A stretch of 64,000 bases of DNA from Acidocella sp. 20-57-95 (GCA_002255575.1 NCAT01000004.1:1-64000); one strand, 5' to 3'. Shown: positions 34,364 to 43,789, numbered from the stretch's first letter. A program made the numbers and translations. The notes: generated by a model from the sequence alone, not told the origin.

Positions 34364-34999
34364 ATGCCGAAACCACTTGCGCGAAGCGCAGACAAGCCTA
34401 AAATTTATGAAATGCTGCCATCGTATCTCTCATCACAGCCCGACGCCTCTAGCTTGACCGGGCAAGTATTGATCGCGATGCCACAAATGGCTGACCCGCG
34501 CTTCAACCAGAGCGTGATTTATTTGTGTGCCCATACGCCGGAAGGGGCGATGGGGATTGTTGTGAACCAGCCGCTGAACAAGCCCAAATTCAAGGATTTG
34601 CTGAAGCAGTTGGAAATTGAGCCGAGCCCGCCGGGGCGCGAGATCAGGCTCTGCACCGGTGGACCGGTGGAGAATAATCGGGGCTTTGTGCTGCATTCAC
34701 CAGATTGGACGTCCGATTCGAGCCTGTATGTTGATGACACGCATCTGCTGACCGCCAGCTTGGATATATTGCAGGCGTTTGCACAAGGCGGTGGGCCGGA
34801 ACAATGCCTGATGGCGCTGGGCTATGCGGGCTGGGGGCCGGGGCAATTGGATGAGGAAATTTTGCAAAATGCCTGGCTGACCGCGCCGGCTGATGATCAC
34901 TTACTGTTTGATTCTGACCACCGCAGCAAATGGACGCACGCTTTGGCAAAATTGCGGGTGAACCCGGCGATGCTTTCAGGAATGGCCGGGCGGGCTTAG
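34364..34999 (+). CDS. YqgE/AlgH family protein (UPF0301)
   Basis: The protein matches YqgE: LTGQVLIAMPQMADPRFNQSVIYLCAHTPEGAMGIVVNQPL, GGPVENNRGFVLHS and LMALGYAGWGPGQLDEEILQNAWL. I take the ATG at 34364 (211 residues); an ATG at 34316 sits only 20 bases from the divergent peroxiredoxin start and looks too far upstream. The family is widespread with a known structure, and members have been linked to transcription control of envelope polymers in some Pseudomonas, but the biochemical role is unknown. It ends against the broken gene at 34996. Confidence 0.9.
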   Translation: MPKPLARSADKPKIYEMLPSYLSSQPDASSLTGQVLIAMPQMADPRFNQSVIYLCAHTPEGAMGIVVNQPLNKPKFKDLLKQLEIEPSPPGREIRLCTGGPVENNRGFVLHSPDWTSDSSLYVDDTHLLTASLDILQAFAQGGGPEQCLMALGYAGWGPGQLDEEILQNAWLTAPADDHLLFDSDHRSKWTHALAKLRVNPAMLSGMAGRA

Positions 35000-35605
35000 G
35001 GTGCCAGCCATTGCAGTGGAAAGCCCCGAATGTTCAGGCCGAGAAACCTAACATCACGCGGTATATTTATCCTGGCGTCACCCATGGTCCAGACGGCACT
35101 CTCACCGGGACTCATAGAATGCCAGCCGAAGCCTACCAAAATTTCGGGTGCCACCGCACGGGCCCCGAATTTTACCCGGCTCACCGCGATGCCGAGTTGC
35201 CGGGCGAAGTATGAAACGGCGTGCCAATATACGTTGAAAAATTTCAGCGCGGATGGTGCGTAATACAGGGCCATTCAGGCATAAATCCGCCACCGCGCAA
35301 GCATTCCATTGCCCCCCGCGCCCGAACACTGGCGCGCCCCAGGCTTTGCCCCAACTATTGGCGAAAGCCCCGCGATTACCAGTATCGAGGTAAGTTGCCA
35401 CCGCCGCGGCCTCGGCGATGATGATGCTATGCGCGGGCAGTTTAACTTGAGAGACATCATGCGGGTCGCTGCGCGTTATCGTACCGGGGCCGGTGAAGAT
35501 AAAGGTTTGGTTGGCAATACCATCGTCGAAATTGGCGACGGCACCCCGGCCAAGTTCAATGGTGCCGCCGGGCACGGCTGTGCCCTGCCCGCCAGTCTGC
35601 CCCGA
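34996..35605 (-). pseudogene. Broken gene of unknown function (two frames)
   Basis: Two overlapping - strand frames look like pieces of one protein. The upstream frame (35605 to about 35261) reads QTGGQGTAVPGGTIELGRG and continues to WGAPVFGRGGQWNACAVADLCLNGPVL; the downstream frame (35274-34996) reads MALYYAPSALKFF on to GWHSMSPGESAVWTMGDARINI and ends FPLQWLAP. The downstream frame has a stop just before its ATG, so the break near 35265-35275 looks like a small indel. The ending with GW, S/E and W spaced this way recalls beta-sandwich tails in some glycan-related membrane proteins, but I cannot name a family. No start signal is evident. It may be a dead gene. Confidence 0.4.
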
Positions 35606-35673
35606 TCATCCCCGTCCGGTAAATGTCTCACTGCTCACACAATGAGACGTAGCCTGCTTAAGTTGATTATTGG

Positions 35674-36537
35674 TTAACTTTTAATATGCACCTGACGCTG
35701 AGCGATCCGGAAAGGAGCCGCCGGATAAACACCGAGGATTTTAATCTCGGAGGAGAAGAACGCCAACTCCTCCAATGCCAAGCGCAAATTGGGGGATTCT
35801 GGGTGGCCATCCACTTCCGCCAGAAATTGCGTCGCCGTGAAGTTGCCGCCGACCATGTAGCTTTCCAGCTTGGTCATGTTCACCCCGTTGGTGGCAAACC
35901 CGCCGAGCGCCTTATACAAAGCCGCCGGCACGTTGCGGACCTTGAAGACGAAGCTGGTCATAAGGTTTGGTGCATCTGGTGGTTGCAATTTTGGCGTGGT
36001 GGCGGTGACGTAGAAGCGCGTGGTGTTGTGGCTGGCGTCTTCCACGTTGCGGCGGAGAATTTGCAGCCCGTAAATTTCGGCAGCCAATGAGGATGCCACG
36101 GCGGCATCCTCCTTATTTCCCAGGCTAGCGATGAGGCGGGCGGAACCTGCTGTGTCATCCTGGATAACCGGCTGGGCGCCTAGCTCTCGCACCACCGCAC
36201 GCACCTGCCCCAACGCCACCGGGTGAGAATGCACGCGCTTCACATCCGCCAGCGTCGCACCCGGTACGCCCAGCAAACAATGTTCCACCCTCAAAAATGT
36301 CTCGGCGATGATGGAAAGCCCGCTTTCCGGTAGCAGCGCGTGAATGTCTGGCACCCGGCCTGCCAGGGAATTTTCCGTCGGCAACATACCCAGCGCGGCC
36401 CGGCCTTCGCGCACCGCGTCGATCGCCGCTTCAAACGTGTCGCACGGCAAGGTTTCCATGCCCGGGTACGCCAGGCGGCAGGCCAGGTCTGAATAGGCGC
36501 CAGGCTGACCCTGGAAGGCGATTTTTGGCGGGCTCAT
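35674..36537 (-). CDS. pheA: Prephenate dehydratase with ACT domain
   Basis: The 287-residue monofunctional enzyme turns prephenate into phenylpyruvate for phenylalanine synthesis. It begins IAFQGQPGAYSDLACR, carries the catalytic NTTRFYV motif and ends with an ACT regulatory domain (about 195-280) in which the phenylalanine-binding ESRP-like motif reads TKLESYMVGG, as is common in alphaproteobacteria. There is no chorismate mutase domain. The start overlaps the kdsB stop by four bases, so the two are coupled. Feedback inhibition by Phe is expected from the ACT domain. Confidence 0.94.
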   Translation of the reverse strand: MSPPKIAFQGQPGAYSDLACRLAYPGMETLPCDTFEAAIDAVREGRAALGMLPTENSLAGRVPDIHALLPESGLSIIAETFLRVEHCLLGVPGATLADVKRVHSHPVALGQVRAVVRELGAQPVIQDDTAGSARLIASLGNKEDAAVASSLAAEIYGLQILRRNVEDASHNTTRFYVTATTPKLQPPDAPNLMTSFVFKVRNVPAALYKALGGFATNGVNMTKLESYMVGGNFTATQFLAEVDGHPESPNLRLALEELAFFSSEIKILGVYPAAPFRIAQRQVHIKS

Positions 36538-37271
36538 GAGTTTGGTTCCAGAATTTTGCGGGCATGGGCAAGGTCCGCCGGGGTATCCACGCCGAACGGC
36601 GCGTGTGCCACGCGGGCAGCAGCGATTCGCATACCGGCTTCCAAGGCGCGTAATTGCTCAAGCTTTTCACGCTGCTCCAAGGCCGACTCGGGCAGGGATA
36701 CAAACCGCGCCAAGGCGGCCCGGCGATAGGCATATATGCCGATATGGTGCCAAAGCGGCCCCTCACCTGACGGGATTTTATGGCGGGAAAAATATAACGC
36801 AGGCGCCACGGGTGCGTTGCCCACAAAAGCGCAGGCGCATTTCACCACTGATGGCGCGTCCGCTTCGGCAGCGTTGGTAATCGGGGCGACCAACGTCGCG
36901 ATATCATAGGTGGCATGAGTGAGCGGGGCGCAGACGGCGGTGAGGTAGGCTGGGTCAATACCCGGCAGATCGCCTTGCAGATTGATGATCACATCATGCA
37001 CACCGGTAGGGTCCAGGCTTTGCAGGGCGGCGAAAATCCGGTCCGAGCCGGAAGGCAGACCAGGGTCAGTGAGAATCGCCAAACCACCGGCTGCCTGCAC
37101 CGCCGCCGCAATTTCAGCCTCGGCGCACGCCACGGCCACTGGCCCCAAAGCGGCCTCGCGGGCGCGGTTGAGGACATGCACGATCATCGGTAAGCCGCCA
37201 ATGTCGGCTAATGGCTTGCCGGGCAGACGGGTGGAGGCCATGCGGGCCGGGATGAGGATGATGGGTTTCAC
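36534..37271 (-). CDS. kdsB: 3-deoxy-manno-octulosonate cytidylyltransferase (CMP-Kdo synthetase)
   Basis: The 245-residue protein opens with LIPARMASTRLPGKPLADIGG, the nucleotide-binding signature of KdsB, followed by VACAEAEIAAAVQAAGG, NLQGDLPGIDPAYL and YFSRHKIP. It activates Kdo with CTP for the lipopolysaccharide inner core in the cytoplasm. The usual NVQGDEP motif reads NLQGDLP, a small change. It is first of the kdsB-pheA pair, an arrangement often seen in alphaproteobacteria near a cytochrome c gene, as here. Confidence 0.94.
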   Translation of the reverse strand: MKPIILIPARMASTRLPGKPLADIGGLPMIVHVLNRAREAALGPVAVACAEAEIAAAVQAAGGLAILTDPGLPSGSDRIFAALQSLDPTGVHDVIINLQGDLPGIDPAYLTAVCAPLTHATYDIATLVAPITNAAEADAPSVVKCACAFVGNAPVAPALYFSRHKIPSGEGPLWHHIGIYAYRRAALARFVSLPESALEQREKLEQLRALEAGMRIAAARVAHAPFGVDTPADLAHARKILEPNS

Positions 37272-37363
37272 AATGATATCTTATGCTAACGGGGTGGCGT
37301 TCTTGTCGAGCCTGCCTAATTCGCTATAGGGATGAGCGCAAACGCGGTGAGGCAAGAGGTTTT

Positions 37364-38386
37364 ATGAGCAAGTCAGGTAAAGATAGTCTGCTGATCAACA
37401 AAATTGCGGCAGGGATTCTGACCGCGGGCATCGTTTTCTGGTGTGCCAACCGCGTCGCCTCAATTATGGTGCCCGATGAAGCGCCGAAGAAGGTCGCCAT
37501 CGCCATTACCGGCATGCAGACCGCCGCCGCACCGGCGGCAGCACCAGCCGGGCCGGAATCGATCATTCCGCTCATCGCCACCGCCGATGTTTCCAAGGGC
37601 ATGGCCTTTGTGCAGCAACAATGCTCGGCCTGCCATTCACTGAACCAAGGTGGGGCGGCGGGCGTTGGCCCGAACCTGTATGGCGTTATGGGCGCAGCAA
37701 TGTTCAGCAATGCCAGCTTTAGCTATTCGGACGCCGCCAAAGGCAAAGCCAAGGGTAATTGGGGCTATGACAGCATGGGCAACTGGCTGGCCGACCCATC
37801 CAGCTTCGTGCCCGGCACGGCGATGTCTTACCCGGGCATTAAAAACACCCAGACCCGGGCTGATGTGGTTGCTTACTTGCGCACCCTTAGCGCCAGCCCG
37901 ATCCCGCTCCCCACCGCTGATGAGGTGAAGGCCGCTAGCGCGCCGGTGGCCAGCGCTGCCACTGCCACCACTGCTGCGGCCGCACCAGCCGCCGGTGCCG
38001 CCGCTGCACCAGCTGCCGCCCCCAGCATCGATACTATGTTCGCGACTGCCGACATCGCCAAAGGCGAAGCCTTGGTGACACAGCAATGCTCCGCCTGCCA
38101 CAGCCTGAATAAAGGCGGCGCATCAGGCGTCGGCCCGAACCTGTATGGCATCGTGGGCGCCAAAATGTTCTCAGCGGCTGGGTTTGGTTACTCAGATGGT
38201 GCCAAAGCCAAGGCCGGGGCGACCTGGACTGCCGATGCGATGAGCGACTGGCTAAAAGACCCAGCCGCCTATGTTTCTGGCACCATGATGGGTTATCCGG
38301 GTATTAAGAACGACCAGACCCGGGCTGACGTGATCGCTTATCTGAACAAGAATTCCGACAGCCCCATCAAGCTTCCCGGTACCTAA
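37364..38386 (+). CDS. Membrane-anchored cytochrome c with two tandem haem domains
   Basis: The ATG at 37364 follows GAGGCAAGAGG; the in-frame start at 37283 lacks a site. The 340-residue protein has an uncleaved N-terminal anchor (residues 10-30), then two near-identical cytochrome c domains separated by an Ala/Pro-rich linker of about 40 residues. Each has CSACHSLN (Cys87-His91 and Cys242-His246) and a distal Met ligand in the GTAMSYPGIKN / GTMMGYPGIKN segment. It resembles CycM/cytochrome c552, which carries electrons from the bc1 complex to the terminal oxidase, but CycM has one domain. An internal duplication of the whole domain is plain. It is followed four bases later by the phosphatase gene. 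Confidence 0.9.
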   Translation: MSKSGKDSLLINKIAAGILTAGIVFWCANRVASIMVPDEAPKKVAIAITGMQTAAAPAAAPAGPESIIPLIATADVSKGMAFVQQQCSACHSLNQGGAAGVGPNLYGVMGAAMFSNASFSYSDAAKGKAKGNWGYDSMGNWLADPSSFVPGTAMSYPGIKNTQTRADVVAYLRTLSASPIPLPTADEVKAASAPVASAATATTAAAAPAAGAAAAPAAAPSIDTMFATADIAKGEALVTQQCSACHSLNKGGASGVGPNLYGIVGAKMFSAAGFGYSDGAKAKAGATWTADAMSDWLKDPAAYVSGTMMGYPGIKNDQTRADVIAYLNKNSDSPIKLPGT

Positions 38387-38390
38387 TACG

Positions 38391-39164
38391 GTGCCGAACG
38401 CCTGGGTAGCAGCCGCCGAAGCCGCTTTGGATGCGGCCGGGGCGGCGATAAAACCCTATTTCCGGGCCGGGGTGCAGGCGGATGATAAATCTGACGACAG
38501 CCCCGTCACGGTCGCAGACCGGCTGGCCGAGACCATTATCCGTGAGCACCTCACCACCGCCTTCCCTGATTATGGTTTTCTGGGCGAAGAATTTCCACCG
38601 ACCCAAGAAGCCGCCCGCTATGTATGGGTGGTGGACCCGATTGATGGCACCCGCGCCTTCATTACCGGGCGGCCCAGCTTCTGTACGCTATTGGGACTAC
38701 TGGAAGATGGCGTGCCGATTCTTGGCTTCATCGACCAGCCAATTACCGGCGAGCGTTGGGCCGGCGGGCGCGACATGCCGCCGCGCTTTCGCAACAAGCT
38801 GGGTGGAAAAATTGGGACGCGTGCCATCACCCGCTTGGATCAGGCCGAATTATCATCGACCGCGCCAGAAATGTTCTCAGGCGATGGCGCTGCCCGCTTT
38901 GCGAAATTACAGGCACAGTGCCGCCGCACCTATTGGGGGGGCGATGCCTACGCCTATGGCTTGCTGGCTTTGGGGCAGGTGGATATCGTCGCGGAATGTG
39001 GATTGAAACCATGGGATTGGGCGGCACTGGCGCCAGTGGTGGAAGCCGCCGGCGGCGTGGTGACGGATTGGGCCGGTGCCAAATTACGGCTGGGCCATAG
39101 TGACGGCTCAATTTTGGCCGCTGCCAACCAAACGCTGCATGCGGCAGCCCTTGCGGCTTTATAG
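38391..39164 (+). CDS. Inositol-monophosphatase-family enzyme, histidinol-phosphatase (HisN) type
   Basis: A GTG start at 38391 gives 257 residues. The lithium-sensitive phosphatase motifs are GEEFP and WVVDPIDGTRAFITGRPSFCTLLGLL, with metal-binding Glu and Asp residues, and the later GLKPWDWAALAPVVEAAGG. The G-T-R-A-F variant (in place of G-T-x-N-F) is common in the HisN branch that makes histidinol in alphaproteobacteria and actinobacteria, so a histidine role is favoured over inositol. It starts four bases after the cytochrome gene and overlaps the start of yejA by 26 bases. Confidence 0.85.
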   Translation: MPNAWVAAAEAALDAAGAAIKPYFRAGVQADDKSDDSPVTVADRLAETIIREHLTTAFPDYGFLGEEFPPTQEAARYVWVVDPIDGTRAFITGRPSFCTLLGLLEDGVPILGFIDQPITGERWAGGRDMPPRFRNKLGGKIGTRAITRLDQAELSSTAPEMFSGDGAARFAKLQAQCRRTYWGGDAYAYGLLALGQVDIVAECGLKPWDWAALAPVVEAAGGVVTDWAGAKLRLGHSDGSILAAANQTLHAAALAAL

Positions 39165-40920
39165 CGCGGTTTTTGCGGCCCTGATCGGGCTGGGCGCAAC
39201 CCCAGCGCTGGCCCGCGATGATATCATCACACTATCCACCGCCCCGCAGCCGCCAGTGGGCTTTACGCACCTGCCCTATGTGAACCCGGATGCACCGAAG
39301 GGCGGCAGCATCACGCTTTCATCTGTTGGCGATTTCGATAATCTTAACCCGTTCATTCTGCGCGGCACCGCGCCTGCCAGCATCTACCGGGTCTGGCAAA
39401 CCTTGTTTAAGCAATCCGACACTGATTCCGTCACGGTCTATGCAGACCTTGCCCGTAGCGTGGAGATCAGCCCCGATGGGTTGAACGTGACATTCCACCT
39501 CAACCCGCAAGCGCGGTTTTCTGACGGTACCCAGGTGTTCGCGTCGGATGTGGTGTGGACATTCAATACGCTGATCACCAAAGGCTCGCCATTTTACGCA
39601 AGCTATTATGCGGGCGTCGCTAGCGTGACGGCACCTGATGATGAAACGGTGGTGTTTACTTTAAAGCCTGGCACCGGGCGGGATATGCCGAATAATCTGG
39701 CCGGGCTGTATGTACTGCCTGCGCATTTCTGGAAGGGCAAAGATTTTTCGCAGCCTTTGCTTGACCCACCGGTTGGCTCGGGGCCGTACCAAGTATCGCA
39801 GGTAAGTTTTGGTAATTCCATCACCTATACACATGTGAAAAACTGGTGGGCGGCGAACCTACCCGCTGATGTGGGGTTCTATAATTTTGCGACCTACCGC
39901 GAAGTATTTTTTCAGAATGATACGGTGGCGCTGCAAGCTTTCAAAGCCGGACAGATTGATGCGCGGATTGAGGCGAGTGCAAAACAATGGGCTACGGCCT
40001 ATCATTTTCCAGCCGTGGCGCAAGGTACCGTGACATTGCAGCGGGTGCCGCTGAGCCTGCCCGCAGGCATTGATGGCTGGGCGATGAATACGCGCCGGGC
40101 CGTTTTTGCCGATGCGCGTGTGCGACAGGCGTTAACCTTGGCGTTTGACTTTGAATGGATGAACCGGGTGCTGTTTTATGGCTCGTATGTTCGTTACGAT
40201 AGCTATTTTTCGCATTCATTTCTGGCGTCTTCCGGCTTGCCTACTGCCGATGAACTAGCGCTGCTAACGCCGTTCAAAGGGCAGATTCCGGATGCCATTT
40301 TCACCACGCCTTTTAAGCTGCCAGTGACCGATGGCAGTGGCTATAATTTACCGCAATTACGCCAGGCGATGACGTTATTACAGCAAGCCGGATGGCGGGT
40401 AGTGGATGGTAAGTTGGTCAACGCGCAAGGCCAGCAAATGAGCTTTGAGATTTTGCTCGATGACCAATTATTTGAGCGTATCGTAATTTCCTATGCCGCT
40501 GACTTGAAGCTACTGGGAATTAATGCGGTGGTTCGTACCATCGACCCAGCCACTTATGAGCGGCGGGTGCAAAACTTTGATTTTGATATGACGATCGCAC
40601 AATTTCCTGAAAGTGATTACCCAGGCTCTGAGCAGAGTAATTATTGGAGCTGTGATGCGGCCAATACACCAGGTAGCAATAACCTGATGGGCATATGTTC
40701 GCCCGCGATTGATGCGATGATCAAAGCGCAGAATGATGCCCGCACGATCCCTGAAAAAATCGCGGCCATCCATGCGCTGGACCGGCTGCTGTTGAATGGC
40801 TGGTATATTATTCCCGCCTGGACCTCGGAAACTATGCGGGTGGCCTACTGGAACCGTGTTGAAAAACAAGGTGCGGCGCTGCAGGGCGGTGTTGATTTCG
40901 ACCTCTGGTGGGCGCGATGA
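39139..40920 (+). CDS. yejA: Peptide/microcin ABC transporter solute-binding protein (YejA-like)
   Basis: The ATG at 39139, inside the end of the upstream gene, gives a signal peptide (MRQPLRLYSAVFAALIGLGATPALA) and 593 residues in all. The SBP family 5 pattern is clear: LPYVNPDAPKGGSITLSSVGDFDNLNPF, ARSVEISPDGLNVTFHLNPQARFSDG, AAISKMQ-like internal blocks and VFQNDT. YNFATYREVFFQNDTVALQAFKAGQID is typical of YejA. It binds peptides in the periplasm for import. The permease YejB follows with a four-base overlap, but YejE and YejF are not present. Confidence 0.88.
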   Translation: MRQPLRLYSAVFAALIGLGATPALARDDIITLSTAPQPPVGFTHLPYVNPDAPKGGSITLSSVGDFDNLNPFILRGTAPASIYRVWQTLFKQSDTDSVTVYADLARSVEISPDGLNVTFHLNPQARFSDGTQVFASDVVWTFNTLITKGSPFYASYYAGVASVTAPDDETVVFTLKPGTGRDMPNNLAGLYVLPAHFWKGKDFSQPLLDPPVGSGPYQVSQVSFGNSITYTHVKNWWAANLPADVGFYNFATYREVFFQNDTVALQAFKAGQIDARIEASAKQWATAYHFPAVAQGTVTLQRVPLSLPAGIDGWAMNTRRAVFADARVRQALTLAFDFEWMNRVLFYGSYVRYDSYFSHSFLASSGLPTADELALLTPFKGQIPDAIFTTPFKLPVTDGSGYNLPQLRQAMTLLQQAGWRVVDGKLVNAQGQQMSFEILLDDQLFERIVISYAADLKLLGINAVVRTIDPATYERRVQNFDFDMTIAQFPESDYPGSEQSNYWSCDAANTPGSNNLMGICSPAIDAMIKAQNDARTIPEKIAAIHALDRLLLNGWYIIPAWTSETMRVAYWNRVEKQGAALQGGVDFDLWWAR

Positions 40921-41966
40921 TCCGGTATTTGGCCAAGCGCGTTGCGCTGATCATTCCAACTTTGTTCGGGATTATCGCGATTAATTTCGCTGTCGTGCAA
41001 TTTGCCCCCGGTGGACCGGTGGAAACCGCCATGGCAAAGGTAAAGTCTCATACGTTGCAAACCGGCGATGTAGCGGCAGCCAAAGGCGTTTATCGTGGCG
41101 CGCAAGGTATGGATGCCACGATGAAAGCGCAGCTTGCCAAACAATTTGGCTTTGATAAACCGCCGCTGACGCGCTTTTGGATGATGCTGCGTGGTTATTT
41201 AACCTTTGATTTGGGGCAGAGTTTTTTCCAAGGCCAATCCGTGCTGGCGTTGGTATGGCAACGTTTGCCGATATCGCTTTCATTGGGATTTTGGTCCACG
41301 CTGATTGTCTATATGGTCTCGATCCCGCTTGGGATTCGAAAAGCGGTTCAGGATGGCTCACGCTTCGACCTTACCACCTCACTGGTGATTCTAACCGCCT
41401 ATGCGATACCCGGTTTTTTGCTGGCGATCTTTCTGGTGGTGCTGTTTGGCAGCGGCGGACAAATTCCCATATTTCCGCTCCGCGGCTTAACCTCCCCGGA
41501 TGCGGCGAGCTTGCCCTGGCCTGCCCGGATTGCTGATTATGCGTGGCACTTGGTTTTACCCACGATCGCTATGACAATCGGCGGGTTCGCCTCTCTCACC
41601 ATGCTGACGAAAAATTCGTTTCTGGAAGAGATTCGTAAACTCTATGTGCTGACCGCGCGGGCGAAAGGAGCTTCCGAGGCCCGGGTGCTTTATGGGCATG
41701 TATTCCGCAACGCCATGCTGCTGGTGATCGCGGGCTTTCCAGCGGCGTTCATCTCGATATTATTTACGTCCGCCCTGCTGGTTGAAATTGTGTTCTCGTT
41801 GAACGGGCTTGGCTTGTTGGGGTATCAAGCCGTTTTGCAGCGCGACTACCCGGTGATGTTTGGAACGTTATATATTTACACGCTGACTGGACTGATCATG
41901 CAAATTATCGGCGATTTTTTCTATACTATCATCGACCCGCGAATCGATTTCGAAACACGGCCATAA
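40917..41966 (+). CDS. yejB: ABC transporter inner-membrane permease (YejB-like)
   Basis: The ATG at 40917 overlaps the yejA TGA (ATGA). The 349-residue protein has the DppB/OppB-type permease layout: an N-terminal helix (YLAKRVALIIPTLFGIIAINFAVVQFAPGGP), a long periplasmic loop, and five more helices with the EAA-type loop TARAKGASEARVLYGHVFRNAMLLV that contacts the ATPase. It ends in IDPRIDFETRP, as YejB proteins do. A strong hairpin follows directly, so no second permease or ATPase can be cotranscribed. The import complex would need partners from elsewhere in the genome. Confidence 0.9.
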   Translation: MIRYLAKRVALIIPTLFGIIAINFAVVQFAPGGPVETAMAKVKSHTLQTGDVAAAKGVYRGAQGMDATMKAQLAKQFGFDKPPLTRFWMMLRGYLTFDLGQSFFQGQSVLALVWQRLPISLSLGFWSTLIVYMVSIPLGIRKAVQDGSRFDLTTSLVILTAYAIPGFLLAIFLVVLFGSGGQIPIFPLRGLTSPDAASLPWPARIADYAWHLVLPTIAMTIGGFASLTMLTKNSFLEEIRKLYVLTARAKGASEARVLYGHVFRNAMLLVIAGFPAAFISILFTSALLVEIVFSLNGLGLLGYQAVLQRDYPVMFGTLYIYTLTGLIMQIIGDFFYTIIDPRIDFETRP

Positions 41967-41993
41967 AAAAGCCGGGGCAAACCCCGGCTTTTT
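41965..41993. terminator. Bidirectional rho-independent terminator
   Basis: A-tract, GCCGGGG, loop CAAA, CCCCGGC, T-tract. It lies between the convergent yejB and acyl-CoA dehydrogenase genes and would end transcription from both sides. It closes the yej pair right after the yejB stop. Confidence 0.9.
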
Positions 41994-42010
41994 CAGGATA
42001 CGTTCTGGTT

Positions 42011-43789
42011 TTAAAATGCTTCGGCGGCAAATTCCATCATGGTTTCTGAGCCAGACTGAATGGCGCTGAGCAGGGCGCCGGTCTGCGGCAGCAGGCGCTG
42101 CATATAGAATTTGGCTGTACCAACTTTTGCTGTGTAGAAGGCGCTGTCGTCTGCTTTCGGCAAGGCGATTTTCGCCATGCGCGCCCACATGAAACCCAGC
42201 GCCACCAGGCCGAATAGCCGCAAATAGTCAACCGATGCTGCACCGATTTCATCATGGTTGGACATGCCAACTTCCATGATATGACCGGTCGCAATCTGTA
42301 AATGTTCAAGCGCGGTCTGCAACGGTGCGATGAAGGGGTCCATGCCATCGGCATCGGCATTGGCTTCCAAAAACTCCATCACGGGGTCTAGGAACCGCGT
42401 CAGTAAGCGCCCACCATCCTGCGGCAGCTTACGGCCCACCAGGTCCAGTGCCTGCACGCCATTGGCACCTTCATAAATCATGGAAATACGGGCATCGCGC
42501 ACATATTGTTCCATGCCGTGGTCACGAATATAGCCATGGCCGCCATAGCATTGCAGGGCAGTTGACGTGATTTCAAACCCAAGATCCGTGAACAGAGCCT
42601 TCACCACCGGCGTGAGCAAGGCGGTGAAATCATCCGCGATCAGTTTGGCGTCTTCGTCGGTCGAGCGATGCAGAATATCAATCTCCCGCGCCACCCAGCC
42701 GGAGAGTGCGCGGCAGCCTTCGATATAGGCCCGCATGGTGAGAAGCATACGCCGCACATCCGGATGTACGATGATCGGGTCGGCCGGCTTTTCCGGATTC
42801 TTCGCACCGGTCAGTGACCGGCCCTGAATCCGCTCACGCGCGTAATTCACCGCATTCTGATAGGCAACTTCCGCAACGCCGAGGCCCTGAATGCCTACGG
42901 ACAGGCGCTCCGTGTTCATCATAGTGAACATGGCGCGCAAGCCTTTATGTGGCTCACCCACCAGCCAGCCTTTGGCTTCATCGAACGATAAGGAGCATGT
43001 CGCCGAAGCCTTGATGCCCATTTTATGCTCGATCGAGGTGCAGTTCACGCCATTGCGCGGGCCCACCGTCCCATCATCCTTCACCAGGAATTTCGGCACC
43101 ACAAAAAGTGAAATACCCTTCACGCCAGCCGGTGCATCAGGCAAGCGGGCCAATACCAAATGAATAATATTTTCGGTTAGGTCATGTTCACCCGCAGAGA
43201 TGAATATTTTGTTGCCGGTCAAGCTGTAGGAGCCATCATCATTGGCAACAGCCTTGGTACGCAACATACCCAAATCGGTCCCACAATGCGGCTCGGTTAA
43301 GCACATGGTGCCAGACCATTTGCCCGAAACGATGTTTGGCAAATAGGTTTTCTTCTGCTCGTCCGAACCATGATGCAACAATGCCAGGTAGGCCCCATGC
43401 GACAAGCCGGGATAGAGGCCGAACGCCACATTGGCCGAGCACAGCATTTCTTCCACCAACATTGCCGGGGCAACCGGCATGCCTTGTCCGCCATATTCCG
43501 GCACCGAGCTCATGGCCGGCCAGCCGCCTTCGCAGAAACCCTTATAGGCTTCCTTGAAGCCAGACGGGGTACGAACCACGCCATTTTCATAGGTGCAGCC
43601 TTCAAGATCACCCGTTTGGTTGAGTGGGAACAAAACCTCTTCTGAGAATTTCGCAGCTTCTTCCAGCACGCTATCCAATAGTTCCGGCGTGAATTCTTCA
43701 CAGCCCGGCAATTCGGCAATGGTTTTGCTGTCATAAAGTTCGTGCAGTACGAAGCGCATATCTTCAAGGGGCGCCTTATAAATTGGCAT
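42011..43789 (-). CDS. Acyl-CoA dehydrogenase, long form with C-terminal extension
   Basis: The start at 43789 is preceded by a purine-rich site; an ATG at 43840 would overlap the upstream gene. The 592-residue flavoprotein starts MPIYKAPLEDMRFVLHELYD, typical of the alphaproteobacterial AcdA-like group with an extra N-terminal segment and a C-terminal AcylCoA_dh_C-type helical region. Family motifs include GMCLTEPHCGTDLGMLRTKA, ISAGEHDLTENIIHLVLAR and GGHGYIRDHGMEQYVRDARISMIYEG. It catalyses the first step of beta-oxidation with electrons passed to ETF. It is 22 bases downstream of the FadB-type gene in a thiolase, FadB, dehydrogenase order. Confidence 0.93.
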   Translation of the reverse strand: MPIYKAPLEDMRFVLHELYDSKTIAELPGCEEFTPELLDSVLEEAAKFSEEVLFPLNQTGDLEGCTYENGVVRTPSGFKEAYKGFCEGGWPAMSSVPEYGGQGMPVAPAMLVEEMLCSANVAFGLYPGLSHGAYLALLHHGSDEQKKTYLPNIVSGKWSGTMCLTEPHCGTDLGMLRTKAVANDDGSYSLTGNKIFISAGEHDLTENIIHLVLARLPDAPAGVKGISLFVVPKFLVKDDGTVGPRNGVNCTSIEHKMGIKASATCSLSFDEAKGWLVGEPHKGLRAMFTMMNTERLSVGIQGLGVAEVAYQNAVNYARERIQGRSLTGAKNPEKPADPIIVHPDVRRMLLTMRAYIEGCRALSGWVAREIDILHRSTDEDAKLIADDFTALLTPVVKALFTDLGFEITSTALQCYGGHGYIRDHGMEQYVRDARISMIYEGANGVQALDLVGRKLPQDGGRLLTRFLDPVMEFLEANADADGMDPFIAPLQTALEHLQIATGHIMEVGMSNHDEIGAASVDYLRLFGLVALGFMWARMAKIALPKADDSAFYTAKVGTAKFYMQRLLPQTGALLSAIQSGSETMMEFAAEAF

